The notes under the pieces: generated by a model
The model's input: only the letters and a program-made list of their open reading frames with translations
Database searches by the model: none
What the model was told of the DNA's origin: nothing
Made by a program: the position numbers and the translations under genes
Part shown: piece by piece, positions 8,542 through 19,704 of the stretch
Numbering within the stretch: the stretch's first letter is position 1
Layout of the letters: every line of letters begins with the position of its first letter
Source: Streptohalobacillus salinus
GTDB taxonomy: Bacteria > Bacillota > Bacilli > Bacillales > Amphibacillaceae
Assembly: GCF_003201605.1 (NCBI RefSeq)
Contig: NZ_QJJR01000003.1
Location: 186,001 to 250,000 of the forward strand
Length of the DNA: 64,000 nt
Direction of reading: 5' to 3'

Positions 8542-9744
8542 ATGAAAAATGTCAGCATTATGTGGTTTGCTAATTTCTTTATCGCTGGTTCAATTACAAT
8601 GGTTCAACCATTCTTATCATTGTATATCGATTCCCTAGGGGATTTTAGTAGCGATTATGTCCAAACAGCCTCAGGCTTTATCTTTAGTGTGACTTTTGTG
8701 GCCGCTTTTCTCTTTTCACCTATTTGGGGCAGAGTCGGTGACCGGATTGGCCGTAAGCCAATTTTGGTCGTCTTTGCGTTCGGCCTCGGGTTATCACTCT
8801 TTCTCATGGGATTTGTCACAAGTGTCATTCAGCTCTTCTTTCTCCGCTTATTCATGGGGATTTTTACAGGGTTTATTTCGCTCTCACAAGCTTTAATTTC
8901 AACCCAAGCGTCTAAAAGAGTGGCGGGTAAAGTGCTCGGCACTTTACAAACAGGCAGCATAACCGGGACATTAATGGGACCGCTGCTTGGCGGTGTGCTT
9001 GCTGATTTATTTGGATATCAGGCCACTTTCAAATGGCTCAGTCTCGTCTTATTTGCCGCCAGCTTCCTTGTTCTCTTCGGCATTAAAGAATTTACGTATA
9101 CCGAAGAGGAAGGGGCACCTACCGGAAAATACTACAGTTCGCGTCAAGTGCTTCTCCACATTTTACGCCACCCGGTTTTATTGGTGATTATGTTGATGTC
9201 GATGATTGTTCAAATCGCTAACTTTAGTATCCAGCCAATTTTGCCTCTCTTTGTTGGTGAATTGCACGGTCCCGCTAACATTGCTTTCTTCTCAGGGTTA
9301 GCTTTCTCTGCCGCTGGACTCGGTAACCTGTTAATGTCGAGACGCATCGGCCGGTTAGGAGACCGGTACGGCTACGTAAAACTTCTAACACTCATGTTGG
9401 TTTTAGCAGCATTGGTCTACTTTCCAGGTGGTTTTGTGACAGCACTTTGGCAACTGATTATCTTACGTTTCTTAATGGGGATATTTATCGGCGGTGTCAT
9501 TCCACTTCGGATTGCCTACATCAGACAAGCAGCCCCCATTGAGATGCAAGGGGAAGTCCTCGGTTACAATACGAGCTTACGCTTTTTCGGCAACATGATT
9601 GGCCCCCTACTCGGGGCAACCATTAGTGCGAGCTTCGGCTTTTCGGCGGTTTTCTTATCGACAAGTGGTTTATTATTAATCAGTGCATTATTAATGATCT
9701 TCGCCATGAAGAAATACCCGAATTATGCTGGAAACGGCCATTAG
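8542..9744 (+). CDS. MFS multidrug-type efflux transporter
   Basis: Twelve-helix major facilitator of 400 residues. The loop 2-3 signature GRVGDRIGRKP and the second-half equivalent GRLGDRYGYVK are present, and the IMWFANFFIAGSITMVQPFL start resembles the YttB/MdtG-like drug:H+ antiporter group. Substrate unknown. The ATG at 8542 lacks a ribosome site at normal distance. A strong AAGGAAGGG (8505-8513) lies about 28 bases upstream, and the frame is open back to an ATT codon at 8521 that would be well spaced, so the true N-terminus may be seven residues longer. Confidence 0.88.
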   Translation: MKNVSIMWFANFFIAGSITMVQPFLSLYIDSLGDFSSDYVQTASGFIFSVTFVAAFLFSPIWGRVGDRIGRKPILVVFAFGLGLSLFLMGFVTSVIQLFFLRLFMGIFTGFISLSQALISTQASKRVAGKVLGTLQTGSITGTLMGPLLGGVLADLFGYQATFKWLSLVLFAASFLVLFGIKEFTYTEEEGAPTGKYYSSRQVLLHILRHPVLLVIMLMSMIVQIANFSIQPILPLFVGELHGPANIAFFSGLAFSAAGLGNLLMSRRIGRLGDRYGYVKLLTLMLVLAALVYFPGGFVTALWQLIILRFLMGIFIGGVIPLRIAYIRQAAPIEMQGEVLGYNTSLRFFGNMIGPLLGATISASFGFSAVFLSTSGLLLISALLMIFAMKKYPNYAGNGH

Positions 9745-9762
9745 TTCTTAAAGATACCCAAC

Positions 9763-9802
9763 AAAAAACAACCTTCTGTCTCCTACAAGAAGGTTGTTTT
9801 TT
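9763..9802. terminator. Bidirectional terminator between MFS gene and ridA
   Basis: AAAAAACAACCTTCT (9763-9777) pairs perfectly with AGAAGGTTGTTTTTT (9788-9802), with a T run beyond. The two genes converge here. Confidence 0.92.
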
Positions 9803-9831
9803 TGTCGGTTTTGTTTTTTTCTGTCAGCCTA

Positions 9832-10212
9832 CTATTTTCTACCTACAATCGCATCAATTTCCACTTTGACGCCTTTCGGTAATTTAGCTACTTCTACCGT
9901 TGCTCGTGCTGGGTACGGGGCCGTTAAAAAGCTTGCATACGTTTCATTCAATGCATTGAAATCATTTAAATCAGTCAGATAAATGGTGAATTTAACAACA
10001 TCGTCTAGTGTTCGGCCTGCTTCTTCACAAACGGCTTGTAAGTTCTCCATGACCTGTTTCGTTTGTCTTTCGATATCATCCCCGACGACCGTCATTGAAA
10101 CGGGATCAAACGGTATTTGACCAGAAATAAAGAGGAGCTCACCTACGTCAATTGCTTGTGAATAAGGTCCAATGGCTTGCGGTGCGTTTTTCGTTTGGAT
10201 TTCTTTTTTCAT
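9832..10212 (-). CDS. ridA: RidA family enamine/imine deaminase
   Basis: Small trimeric cytoplasmic protein (126 residues) that hydrolyses reactive 2-aminoacrylate-type intermediates released by PLP enzymes. IGPYSQAIDVGELLFISGQI and the C-terminal PARATVEVAKLPKGVKVEID carry the family signature, including the substrate-binding Arg. Length is standard. It is divergent from yjbQ and preceded by GGAAGGA. Several PLP enzymes occur elsewhere in the window, but no operon link is visible. Confidence 0.94.
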   Translation of the reverse strand: MKKEIQTKNAPQAIGPYSQAIDVGELLFISGQIPFDPVSMTVVGDDIERQTKQVMENLQAVCEEAGRTLDDVVKFTIYLTDLNDFNALNETYASFLTAPYPARATVEVAKLPKGVKVEIDAIVGRK

Positions 10213-10339
10213 TTCGATTCATCCTTCCTAATAAATAGCTTGTATAAATTTTAACATAATTCTGAGAATTTGGTACAATGGAGATGTACCATCAATATCT
10301 CGTTTCGTTTTTACTATACTCGTAAAGGATGTGTCGCTT

Positions 10340-10747
10340 ATGTTCACCCAATTGAATATTGCAACAACAAAGCACGCTGAAATGATTGAGGTTACCCATC
10401 AGGTTCAAAACTGCATCGAAAAACTTGGCGTCAAAAACGGTACCGTGCTTGTTTCTAGTCTCCATACCACTGCTGGTCTAACGGTCAATGAAAATGCAGA
10501 CCCCGATGTGAAAATCGACTTTTTAAACCGATTAGAACACGTCTTTCCTTGGGAAGATCCGCAAGATCGTCATATCGAAGGCAATACTGCCGCCCATTTA
10601 AAAACAAGTTTAGTTGGCCATGCCCAGACGCTCGTCATTAAAGATGGCAACTTATTACTCGGTAGATGGCAAGGCTTGTACTTTTGTGAATTTGATGGGC
10701 CGCGTGACCGGACCATTCACTTAAAATTCATGTTAGATGAAGACTGA
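10340..10747 (+). CDS. yjbQ: YjbQ/UPF0047 family protein
   Basis: Small single-domain protein (135 residues) with the conserved blocks [32 protein letters not shown] and [18 protein letters not shown]. Members can show weak thiamine-phosphate synthase activity in genetic tests, but the biological role is not settled. ATG at 10340 is ten bases after AAAGGA; an in-frame GTG at 10331 touches that ribosome site and is less likely. A -10-like TACAAT lies in the divergent ridA-yjbQ region. Ends at a strong GC-rich hairpin. Confidence 0.9.
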   Translation: MFTQLNIATTKHAEMIEVTHQVQNCIEKLGVKNGTVLVSSLHTTAGLTVNENADPDVKIDFLNRLEHVFPWEDPQDRHIEGNTAAHLKTSLVGHAQTLVIKDGNLLLGRWQGLYFCEFDGPRDRTIHLKFMLDED

Positions 10748-10771
10748 TTGATCTGCATAACAAAGATAGTA

Positions 10772-10805
10772 AAGCGCGCCCATCATGTGTGTGATGGGCG
10801 CGCTT
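10772..10805. terminator. GC-rich hairpin between convergent yjbQ and abf2
   Basis: AAGCGCGCCCATCA (10772-10785) pairs perfectly with TGATGGGCGCGCTT (10792-10805), loop of six. The T-rich flank is better on the minus strand, so it mainly ends the arabinose operon. Confidence 0.85.
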
Positions 10806-10839
10806 CATTGTTGCTTCTATATACACATTTCAACGTAGC

Positions 10840-12324
10840 CTATACCGGTTGAATTTCTAGCTTCACCACTGACATTTTAGGTAGCGTTACCACCAATGTT
10901 TCCCCTGATTCTTCAAAGGTTGTGAACGCAGCGGGTGCCACTTTCTCCAAGTCTTCAAAGGTGTTGTGGTCACGCATATCCGTTGAGGTAATTACTTCTC
11001 CGGTCACCTTACCGAACGCCATCCCACGCACAGCTAAATCAAGTGTTGCGGTATTTTCACGGCTTGCGTTTGTTAAAGTGATTGTCACAACACCCGCTTC
11101 CGTCTTAGAGGCTGATCCAGTCACTTGCGGATAACGTTTATCATCAACAACTAAATAATCTGTCTCAATATCTAACGCTACTCGTTCTTGATCTTGATGG
11201 GCACTATACATTCTAAAGACATGATAGGTTGGTGTCAGTAACATCTTATCACCTTCTGTTAGGACCATCGCTTGAATAACATTAACCATTTGCGCAATGT
11301 TAGCCATCTTAATCCGATCATTATGGTTATTAAAGATATTTAGTGAAACCCCAGCAATTACAGCATCACGTACCGTATTTTGTTGGTATAAGAAACCTGG
11401 ATTCGTTCCTGGTTCAACATCATACCATGCACCCCATTCATCGACAATCATCGCAATCCGTTTATCTGGATCGTACTTGTCCATAATCGTCGCATGTCTA
11501 TCTATAAGTTCTTCAATATAATAAGCTTTTTGCATCGAGATATCCCATTCGTAATCATCAAATCGAACGGCATCACCTTTATTCCAGAATCCACCTGGAT
11601 GAACATAATAGTGAACGCTTAAACCATCCATCATTGGTGTTGCTTCACGCATCATGACCTCTGTCCAATTAAAGTCGTCAACATTCGCACCACCAGCAAT
11701 TTTGAATATTTTATTATCGCCATAATTACGGACATAGGTTTGGAAACGACGATACAAATCAGCGTAATACTCAGGGCGCATGTTCCCACCACAGCCCCAG
11801 TTCTCATTTCCTACACCAAAATATTTAACTTTCCACGGTTTTTCTTGACCGTTTTTCTTACGTAAGTTTGCCATCGGTGACTCGCCATCGAAGGTCATGT
11901 ATTCAACCCATTCAGACATTTCTTGCACAGTACCTGAACCTACGTTTCCATTAATGTATGGTTCTGTTTCAAGCAGTTCACATAATTTCATGAATTCGTG
12001 GGTACCGAAATGATTATTCTCAACAAGACCTCCCCAATGCGTGTTAACCATGCGTTTCCGCTCTTCTTTTGGACCGATGCCATCTTTCCAGTGATATTCA
12101 TCAGCAAAACAGCCCCCTGGCCAGCGTAAAACAGGAATATTTAAATCTTTTAACGCACCAAGAACATCATTACGTATACCAAATGTATTTGGGATGGCTG
12201 ATTCTTCGCCGACCCATAGCCCTTCATAAATACAGCGTCCTAAATGTTCAGCAAATTGTCCATAAATATTTTTATCGATGATGCCTCTTTTTACGTCTGC
12301 GTTCAATACAACTTTTTGTGTCAT
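10840..12324 (-). CDS. abf2: Alpha-L-arabinofuranosidase, GH51 (Abf2-like)
   Basis: Intracellular exo-enzyme (494 residues, no signal peptide) releasing arabinofuranose from arabino-oligosaccharides. It shows the GH51 start [19 protein letters not shown], the acid/base Glu in [11 protein letters not shown] and the nucleophile Glu in [10 protein letters not shown], then the C-terminal beta domain. Length and N-terminus match the B. subtilis Abf2 (Xsa) type better than AbfA. It lies 110 bp after the second GH51 gene and is probably the last gene of the araNPQ operon. Confidence 0.94.
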   Translation of the reverse strand: MTQKVVLNADVKRGIIDKNIYGQFAEHLGRCIYEGLWVGEESAIPNTFGIRNDVLGALKDLNIPVLRWPGGCFADEYHWKDGIGPKEERKRMVNTHWGGLVENNHFGTHEFMKLCELLETEPYINGNVGSGTVQEMSEWVEYMTFDGESPMANLRKKNGQEKPWKVKYFGVGNENWGCGGNMRPEYYADLYRRFQTYVRNYGDNKIFKIAGGANVDDFNWTEVMMREATPMMDGLSVHYYVHPGGFWNKGDAVRFDDYEWDISMQKAYYIEELIDRHATIMDKYDPDKRIAMIVDEWGAWYDVEPGTNPGFLYQQNTVRDAVIAGVSLNIFNNHNDRIKMANIAQMVNVIQAMVLTEGDKMLLTPTYHVFRMYSAHQDQERVALDIETDYLVVDDKRYPQVTGSASKTEAGVVTITLTNASRENTATLDLAVRGMAFGKVTGEVITSTDMRDHNTFEDLEKVAPAAFTTFEESGETLVVTLPKMSVVKLEIQPV

Positions 12325-12434
12325 TATTTATTCAACTCCTCTGTAGTGTAAACCTATTCATTGATTCATTATACCAGCCCACCATCCGCTTTTACGGTAC
12401 GATTGACGGTCTGATTTAGATTTTTAAATAACTT

Positions 12435-14590
<2,156 letters not shown>

Positions 14591-14615
14591 GAGACCCTCT
14601 CCTTATCATTCATTC

Positions 14616-15455
14616 TTAACCTTTTACTCCACCAGATGTTAAGCCTTCTACAAAGTACTTCTGGAAGAAAATAAACAAGATAACAATAGGTACAAAAGTT
14701 AGTACCGACCCTGCAATTAGTACATCATAATTGTTTCCATAAGGTGTCAATAGTGTTGCGAGACCAATTGGTAATGTGAACATGTTATTGGAACGAATTA
14801 CAAGCAACGGCCATAGGAAGTTATTCCATGATGCTAATCCTTGTAAAATCGCCATCGCTGCAAGCGAAGGTCCCATTAAAGGTAACATGATCTTAAAGAA
14901 GATCCCATATTCAGTACTGCCATCAATTCTTGCTGCATCCATTAGTTCAAGCGGTAATCCCCCTGCATATTGTCTAAAGAAGAACACAGCAACCGGAGCT
15001 ACAATTAAAGGTAAAACTACTGCTATATAGCTATCCGTTATCCCCCAACTAACCATCATTTGATACAGGGGAAGCATAAGAATTTCAAAAGGAATCATCA
15101 AAATTAATAATACAAAAACAAAAAAGAGATTTTTCCCTTTAAACTCATAAACAGCCAACGCATACCCAACCATTGATGAGAAAAATAAAGATAAAACAAT
15201 TGTCAATCCTGAAATGATTACACTATTCGTGTACCATGTCCAGTACTGAGGAGCACTTGTGAAGATATAGTTATAGTTATTAAAACTCATTTCTGACCAA
15301 TTAACATTAAATGATATTCCTTGTCTCATTAAATTCGCGGATGGTTGAAAGGATGAAATTAGCAATGCAACAATAGGAAAAATCACTACCAATGATATTA
15401 ACAACATGAGAATATTTGCTGTCCATTTTGCTGCTGCATTATTTTCGTTTTTCAT
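14616..15455 (-). CDS. araQ: Arabino-oligosaccharide ABC transporter permease (MalG type)
   Basis: Inner-membrane permease of 279 residues with six hydrophobic segments. The EAA loop that docks the ATPase is seen as ELMDAARIDGSTEYGIFFKI. The N-terminal cytoplasmic stub and the last segments with YFVEGLTSGGVKG are typical of MalG/AraQ proteins. Two bases separate it from araP, so the pair is co-translated. Assignment to AraQ rests on the araN-araP-araQ-abfA order and arabinose context. Confidence 0.9.
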   Translation of the reverse strand: MKNENNAAAKWTANILMLLISLVVIFPIVALLISSFQPSANLMRQGISFNVNWSEMSFNNYNYIFTSAPQYWTWYTNSVIISGLTIVLSLFFSSMVGYALAVYEFKGKNLFFVFVLLILMIPFEILMLPLYQMMVSWGITDSYIAVVLPLIVAPVAVFFFRQYAGGLPLELMDAARIDGSTEYGIFFKIMLPLMGPSLAAMAILQGLASWNNFLWPLLVIRSNNMFTLPIGLATLLTPYGNNYDVLIAGSVLTFVPIVILFIFFQKYFVEGLTSGGVKG

Positions 15456-15457
15456 AT

Positions 15458-16390
15458 TTATTTCCCCTCCTTACTAAAGGTGCCTGTTAATGCTAAGTAG
15501 ACCATACTTATCACAAATATAATCAACATGAGGACAACCCCTATAGCCGCACCAAAGCCCATGTTGTTTTGTCCAATACCTTGCTGGTAGATGTAACCTA
15601 CTATAGTTAAACCAATATTACCTGGAGAACTCGTTTCCCAGAACACAAAACTTTCTTCAAACATTCTAAACCCGTTAATAATAGTTATTGAACTTACAAA
15701 AACCGTAATTGGTTTTAAATGTGGAATCGTTATGAATCGCAACTTCTGGAAACTATTTGCTCCATCAATTTCTGCAGCTTCATATAGTTCGTTCGAAATA
15801 TTCTGTAATGCGGCTAGATAATACAGTAAATTCACTCCAATCCAGCGCCATGATGCTAATAACACCATTAAGAACATTGCTGACCAAGCATTATATCTCC
15901 AGTCTACTGACTCAACACCTAAAAAATTAACAATCTGGTTTGCTACTGACGAGTCAGCTTCACTGAACATCAACCGAAAAATCATACCACCCACAATTGT
16001 TGATGTTAATGCAGGTATGAAAAGTGATGCTCTAAATAAAGTCTTATATTTTACATATTTAGAATCCAATAAAATAGCAAACAACATTGGTAGTATTGTT
16101 AATATAAGAACCGTTAACAACACATATATACTGGTGTTTTTTAAAGCAGTAAAGAAGTTCGGGTTAAATACTCTTGAGTAGTTATCCATTCCAACAAACT
16201 TAACTTGACCTGGCAATATTTCTTGAAAACTCATTATGATCCCTTGAGTCGCAGGGTACAAAGTAAGTACTAAGAAAGAAAGAATAAATGGTGAAACAAA
16301 AATGTAAGGAACAACTTTTTTAGAATTCAAAAAACTAAAGAACTTGTTTTTATTTTGATTTTTTGAGCTTAATGACTGTGTTGCACTCAT
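15458..16390 (-). CDS. araP: Arabino-oligosaccharide ABC transporter permease (MalF type)
   Basis: Permease of 310 residues with six to seven hydrophobic segments and the EAA loop ELYEAAEIDGANSFQKLRFI. It forms the channel with AraQ. A polar N-terminal tail (about residues 1-25) precedes the first helix. A GGGGGTAT ribosome site precedes the ATG. No ATP-binding subunit is encoded nearby; in B. subtilis the shared ATPase MsmX energises AraNPQ, and the same is expected here. Confidence 0.9.
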   Translation of the reverse strand: MSATQSLSSKNQNKNKFFSFLNSKKVVPYIFVSPFILSFLVLTLYPATQGIIMSFQEILPGQVKFVGMDNYSRVFNPNFFTALKNTSIYVLLTVLILTILPMLFAILLDSKYVKYKTLFRASLFIPALTSTIVGGMIFRLMFSEADSSVANQIVNFLGVESVDWRYNAWSAMFLMVLLASWRWIGVNLLYYLAALQNISNELYEAAEIDGANSFQKLRFITIPHLKPITVFVSSITIINGFRMFEESFVFWETSSPGNIGLTIVGYIYQQGIGQNNMGFGAAIGVVLMLIIFVISMVYLALTGTFSKEGK

Positions 16391-16476
16391 GAAGATACCC
16401 CCTTGGTTTTAAGTTAGTAACTAAATATGTAGAAATAAATGATAGTGGTAACACGTTACCACTATCATTTATTAAT

Positions 16477-17811
16477 TTAGTTGTCCATTTCAATACTTAC
16501 TGCTGCCGCCGCTTCTTCCAAAGCTTCCTCAGGCGTCTGACTTTGAGTTCTTAAAACATTCTGTGTAACATTTGTGTGATATTCTGCAATAACATCTGAT
16601 GTGTACTCAGTGAAGTTTAGAGGGTTGATTTCATCTCTAACCTCAAGTAACATCTCAAATATTCCTTCTCCAAAGAAGTCATAATACTTATTAGGTTCTT
16701 GAATCGCTTCAGTTTCCCAAGTATCCCAACGCGGTGGATCAAAACCTAACACAGTCCATAAGTTGATATTGCCTTCTTCAGATAATTTAGCGTAAGCCAA
16801 GAAGTCTTTAGCAAGTTCTGCTTCTTCTGTTTGTTTTAAAACAACTGTACCTGTACCTCCCATACCTGCTGAGCGATTACCGCCTTCTTCCCAAGCAGGT
16901 AATGGTCTAATTGCAATCTTACCTTCTAAATCTGGCATCGAATCTAAGAAACGACCCATGTACCATAGAGGCGCTAATAGTGAAGCTGCACCATTATCAT
17001 TAAAGTAACCATAAAATTCTTCCGATTGGTTCATCCCGCCTGGTGTAATTTCTGCAATTTCATCTACATATACAACATCATGTAAAAATTGTAGTGTATC
17101 AACATTCGTTTGATTATCAAGAATTAACTCGCCATTATCATCAAATGCATCTGACCCTTGTTGTGAAATCATCGGCCACATATCCATTAACCAGTCTTCA
17201 GTTCCAACATTCCACATAACAGAATCCGTATTTTCCACAACCTGTTTACCAGCTTCAACAAAATCATCCCATGTGTGAATCGCATCAATATCGACACCAG
17301 CTTCATCCATGATTTCTGTATTGTAGTACATTACTGTTGCCCCCACGTGAGTTGGAGCACCATAGTAATTCCCATCTTTAGCATAAATCTCAAATCTAGA
17401 AGAAACCGCATTTTCCAATACTGGCTCCACATGTTCATTTAAAGGTAACAGCGGAATATCACCTCTTAAGAAATTATTGAACTGACCTACTTCGATATCA
17501 GCAATGTCAGGACCACCTTCACCAGATTGAGCTGCTAATAACAAATTATTATGCATTTGCTCAAACGGATATGTTTCAGCAACTAGTTTAATCGGACGAT
17601 CTGGATTTTCTTCGTTCCACTTTAATGCAGCATCTGAATACAAGTCATTATGCTGACCTACGAAAGTCCATAGTGTTAGTTCCGTTGCATTTTCAATGTC
17701 GTCTCCAACCGTTTCCACTTGATCTGCCTCACCTGATGTATCATCACCACCACAAGCAATGAGCGTTATCGCTGTAAAAAACAATACCAATAGTAACATT
17801 AACCTTTTCAT
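16477..17811 (-). CDS. araN: Arabino-oligosaccharide-binding lipoprotein
   Basis: Extracellular solute-binding protein (444 residues) tethered by lipid. The signal peptide ends in a lipobox TLIACGG, with the modified Cys near residue 20, followed by an acidic linker. The mature domain has the class 1 sugar-binding fold landmarks ELTLWTFVGQ, ADIEVGQFNNF and NRSAGMGGTGTVVLK. It is the first gene of the operon, behind a promoter carrying an AraR box and a cre site. Binding of alpha-1,5-arabino-oligosaccharides is inferred from the AraN family and the neighbouring GH51/GH43 enzymes. Confidence 0.92.
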   Translation of the reverse strand: MKRLMLLLVLFFTAITLIACGGDDTSGEADQVETVGDDIENATELTLWTFVGQHNDLYSDAALKWNEENPDRPIKLVAETYPFEQMHNNLLLAAQSGEGGPDIADIEVGQFNNFLRGDIPLLPLNEHVEPVLENAVSSRFEIYAKDGNYYGAPTHVGATVMYYNTEIMDEAGVDIDAIHTWDDFVEAGKQVVENTDSVMWNVGTEDWLMDMWPMISQQGSDAFDDNGELILDNQTNVDTLQFLHDVVYVDEIAEITPGGMNQSEEFYGYFNDNGAASLLAPLWYMGRFLDSMPDLEGKIAIRPLPAWEEGGNRSAGMGGTGTVVLKQTEEAELAKDFLAYAKLSEEGNINLWTVLGFDPPRWDTWETEAIQEPNKYYDFFGEGIFEMLLEVRDEINPLNFTEYTSDVIAEYHTNVTQNVLRTQSQTPEEALEEAAAAVSIEMDN

Positions 17812-17865
17812 TATAACTCCTCCTTAGAATTAGTTCACACAAGTTACACGACAAAACGCAATGTA

Positions 17866-17881
17866 ATTCGTTCGTATAAGT
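17866..17881. promoter_or_regulatory. AraR operator before araN
   Basis: ATTCGTTC|GTATAAGT, a near-palindrome of the AraR-box type (B. subtilis form ATTTGTAC|GTACAAAT). It lies just downstream of the araN -10 box, around +3 to +18, where a bound repressor would block initiation. Confidence 0.75.
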
Positions 17882-17890
17882 TGTATTTTT

Positions 17891-17919
17891 ATTATATATT
17901 ATAATGTACGCGTTTTCAA
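17891..17919 (-). promoter_or_regulatory. Promoter of the araNPQ operon
   Basis: On the minus strand TTGAAA (17914-17919) and TATAAT (17891-17896) are separated by exactly 17 bp. Confidence 0.88.
17905..17918. promoter_or_regulatory. CcpA cre site on the araN promoter
   Basis: On the minus strand TGAAAACGCGTACA matches the cre consensus TGWAANCGNTNWCA at 13 of 14 positions. It overlaps the -35 box and upstream part of the spacer, which fits catabolite repression. Confidence 0.72.
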
Positions 17920-18283
17920 TGGCTTTTAGAATAAAATCATTATTTTATTTAAAATTATCAACAGGGCCTTGATATAAGTGGATTTACGTCGGATTTCAGA
18001 CTGTAAGATATCTATATTTTTTTCAGGAAAACTTATTTAAAGTTATTTTTTTCAATTTATTGAGCGTTTTTTAATCAAACTACACAAATCAAGTGAACTG
18101 TATAAATACATCTTTTAAGTATAAAGCTTTTTTCTTTATATCTTAAATCAAATATATAAAGTTGATTGATCCTGTTCCTCTGTTTTTTACTTATTTCTGA
18201 AATAGTTTTTCTCAAACAAAACAAGCTTTCTCAAAGAGACTCTGTATGCTTCTAATTGGAATTATTATTTTTACAAACTAGTA
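17920..18283. other. AT-rich noncoding stretch between the GH43 gene and araN
   Basis: No credible coding frame and no strong terminator hairpin was found after the GH43 stop. Transcription from the GH43 gene might read through toward araN. Confidence 0.5.
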
Positions 18284-19588
18284 TTAAGTTGAAAGCTTCT
18301 TACCAATTGTCACATGCCCTTCATGGTTATAGCCAGCAAATACAATTGTCTCCTTCCAATTCTCCCAGTCCCAACCCACACTTACCACTCCATCCAACAC
18401 CTGATCATTCACTTTAAATTTACACGTGTTGTTTGTTTTCTTGTCAATAAAATATGATCGATCCTTAGGTTCTGTCGCATGAATCCGATAAGATAAATCT
18501 TGCTCATTATTATTCGGATCAATATCTATTAGTTCCCACTCACCCAATAACTCTTTTGCTCGAACCGTTGCGTTATCTTCTCCTGCGAAACGTTCCGGTG
18601 AAATCAGTGGCCATCCTTCATCAGACCATAACACTTTTCTGATATGAAGGTAATGGTGGTGTTTGTTTTCAGCTTCTCGAATATGATGACAGATATAATA
18701 CTCTTGATCGTCTTTTAAAATCGAATTATGCCCCGGAGCCACCCAACCGTCACTCTGTTCAAATCGGTAACCCCCTAACAACTTCATACCAACCTGAAAG
18801 TGATCGGTATTAATATCGGTCATTTCAAGACCATTATAGTCAAGGTAAGGGCCCGTGATCGATTTCGAACGTGCCACCCGAATATTATAATTGCTAAACA
18901 AAGAATCATATGAAACAAATAAATAATAGTACTCAAAGATAGGGTGATACACAATATAAGGACCTTCAATGGCACGATCGGCCGCTTTACCACGCCGGGC
19001 AATCAAAGTACCTGGTCCAGCTTCGATAAATTTACCTGTTTCACGATTCACTTCACTGACGTATAAACCATCAAAGAAAGAACCAAATACTAAGAAGACA
19101 CGTCCATCAGGCGTAAAAGTAATGTTCGGGTCAATTGCATTGGGGCCAGGTTCCCCTTCAACCGATTTATAGACTAACCCTTCATCTTGATATGGCCCTT
19201 CAATCTGATCACTTGTTGCTACGCCGATATAGGATTGCGTTTTTCCGAACTGGCTTGCCGCGTAGTATAAATAATACCGATTGTTCATTTTCACAACTTC
19301 TGGTGCCCACAAACCTTTCGCACCCGTCCACGCTTGCGCTCCTTTCGGAACGCCACCTTTTAAGGCGCGACCTACAAACTCCCAATTAATTAAATCGCGT
19401 GATTTTCGAATTTGCAAGCCCGGTTTAAAGCTATCTTTTCCGCCAGTATCAGTAGAAAAGACATAATAATAGTCATCATCTTTTATGATCGCTGGATCAT
19501 GCGCACCGTAACTGCCCCACCTGTGTTCATCCTTCATTTCAGTTTGATTAAAACTAACATCTTTGGGTAATCGATCTTTTTTTAACAT
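18284..19588 (-). CDS. Arabinan endo-1,5-alpha-L-arabinosidase-like GH43 (cytoplasmic)
   Basis: Five-bladed propeller glycosidase, 434 residues. The three GH43 carboxylates are visible: Asp in GAHDPAIIKDD (about residue 30), Asp in NAIDPNITF and Glu in RAIEGPYIV; the HNSILKD motif is also present. The C-terminal about 100 residues form an extra beta domain as in the larger arabinanases such as Abn2. Unlike Abn2 there is no signal peptide, so it should act inside the cell on imported oligosaccharides. AAGGAG precedes the ATG, and a cre-like site lies 27-40 bp upstream. An exo activity or debranching role is possible. Confidence 0.88.
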   Translation of the reverse strand: MLKKDRLPKDVSFNQTEMKDEHRWGSYGAHDPAIIKDDDYYYVFSTDTGGKDSFKPGLQIRKSRDLINWEFVGRALKGGVPKGAQAWTGAKGLWAPEVVKMNNRYYLYYAASQFGKTQSYIGVATSDQIEGPYQDEGLVYKSVEGEPGPNAIDPNITFTPDGRVFLVFGSFFDGLYVSEVNRETGKFIEAGPGTLIARRGKAADRAIEGPYIVYHPIFEYYYLFVSYDSLFSNYNIRVARSKSITGPYLDYNGLEMTDINTDHFQVGMKLLGGYRFEQSDGWVAPGHNSILKDDQEYYICHHIREAENKHHHYLHIRKVLWSDEGWPLISPERFAGEDNATVRAKELLGEWELIDIDPNNNEQDLSYRIHATEPKDRSYFIDKKTNNTCKFKVNDQVLDGVVSVGWDWENWKETIVFAGYNHEGHVTIGKKLST

Positions 19589-19614
19589 GTTCGCACTCCT
19601 TATAAATTGCTTTT

Positions 19615-19628
19615 TTAAAACGCTATCA
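19615..19628. promoter_or_regulatory. cre-like site before the GH43 arabinanase gene
   Basis: TTAAAACGCTATCA matches TGWAANCGNTNWCA at 13 of 14 positions, 27 bp upstream of the start codon. Confidence 0.6.
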
Positions 19629-19639
19629 TTTTATTTATA

Positions 19640-19675
19640 AAACAAGCCGTAATCGATTAAAATTACGGCTTGTTT
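19640..19675 (-). terminator. Terminator of araR
   Basis: A perfect 14-bp stem, AAACAAGCCGTAAT with ATTACGGCTTGTTT, loop of eight, T-rich on the minus-strand exit. Confidence 0.9.
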
Positions 19676-19704
19676 CTCACGTATTAATAAAGACAGCTAG
19701 ACGT

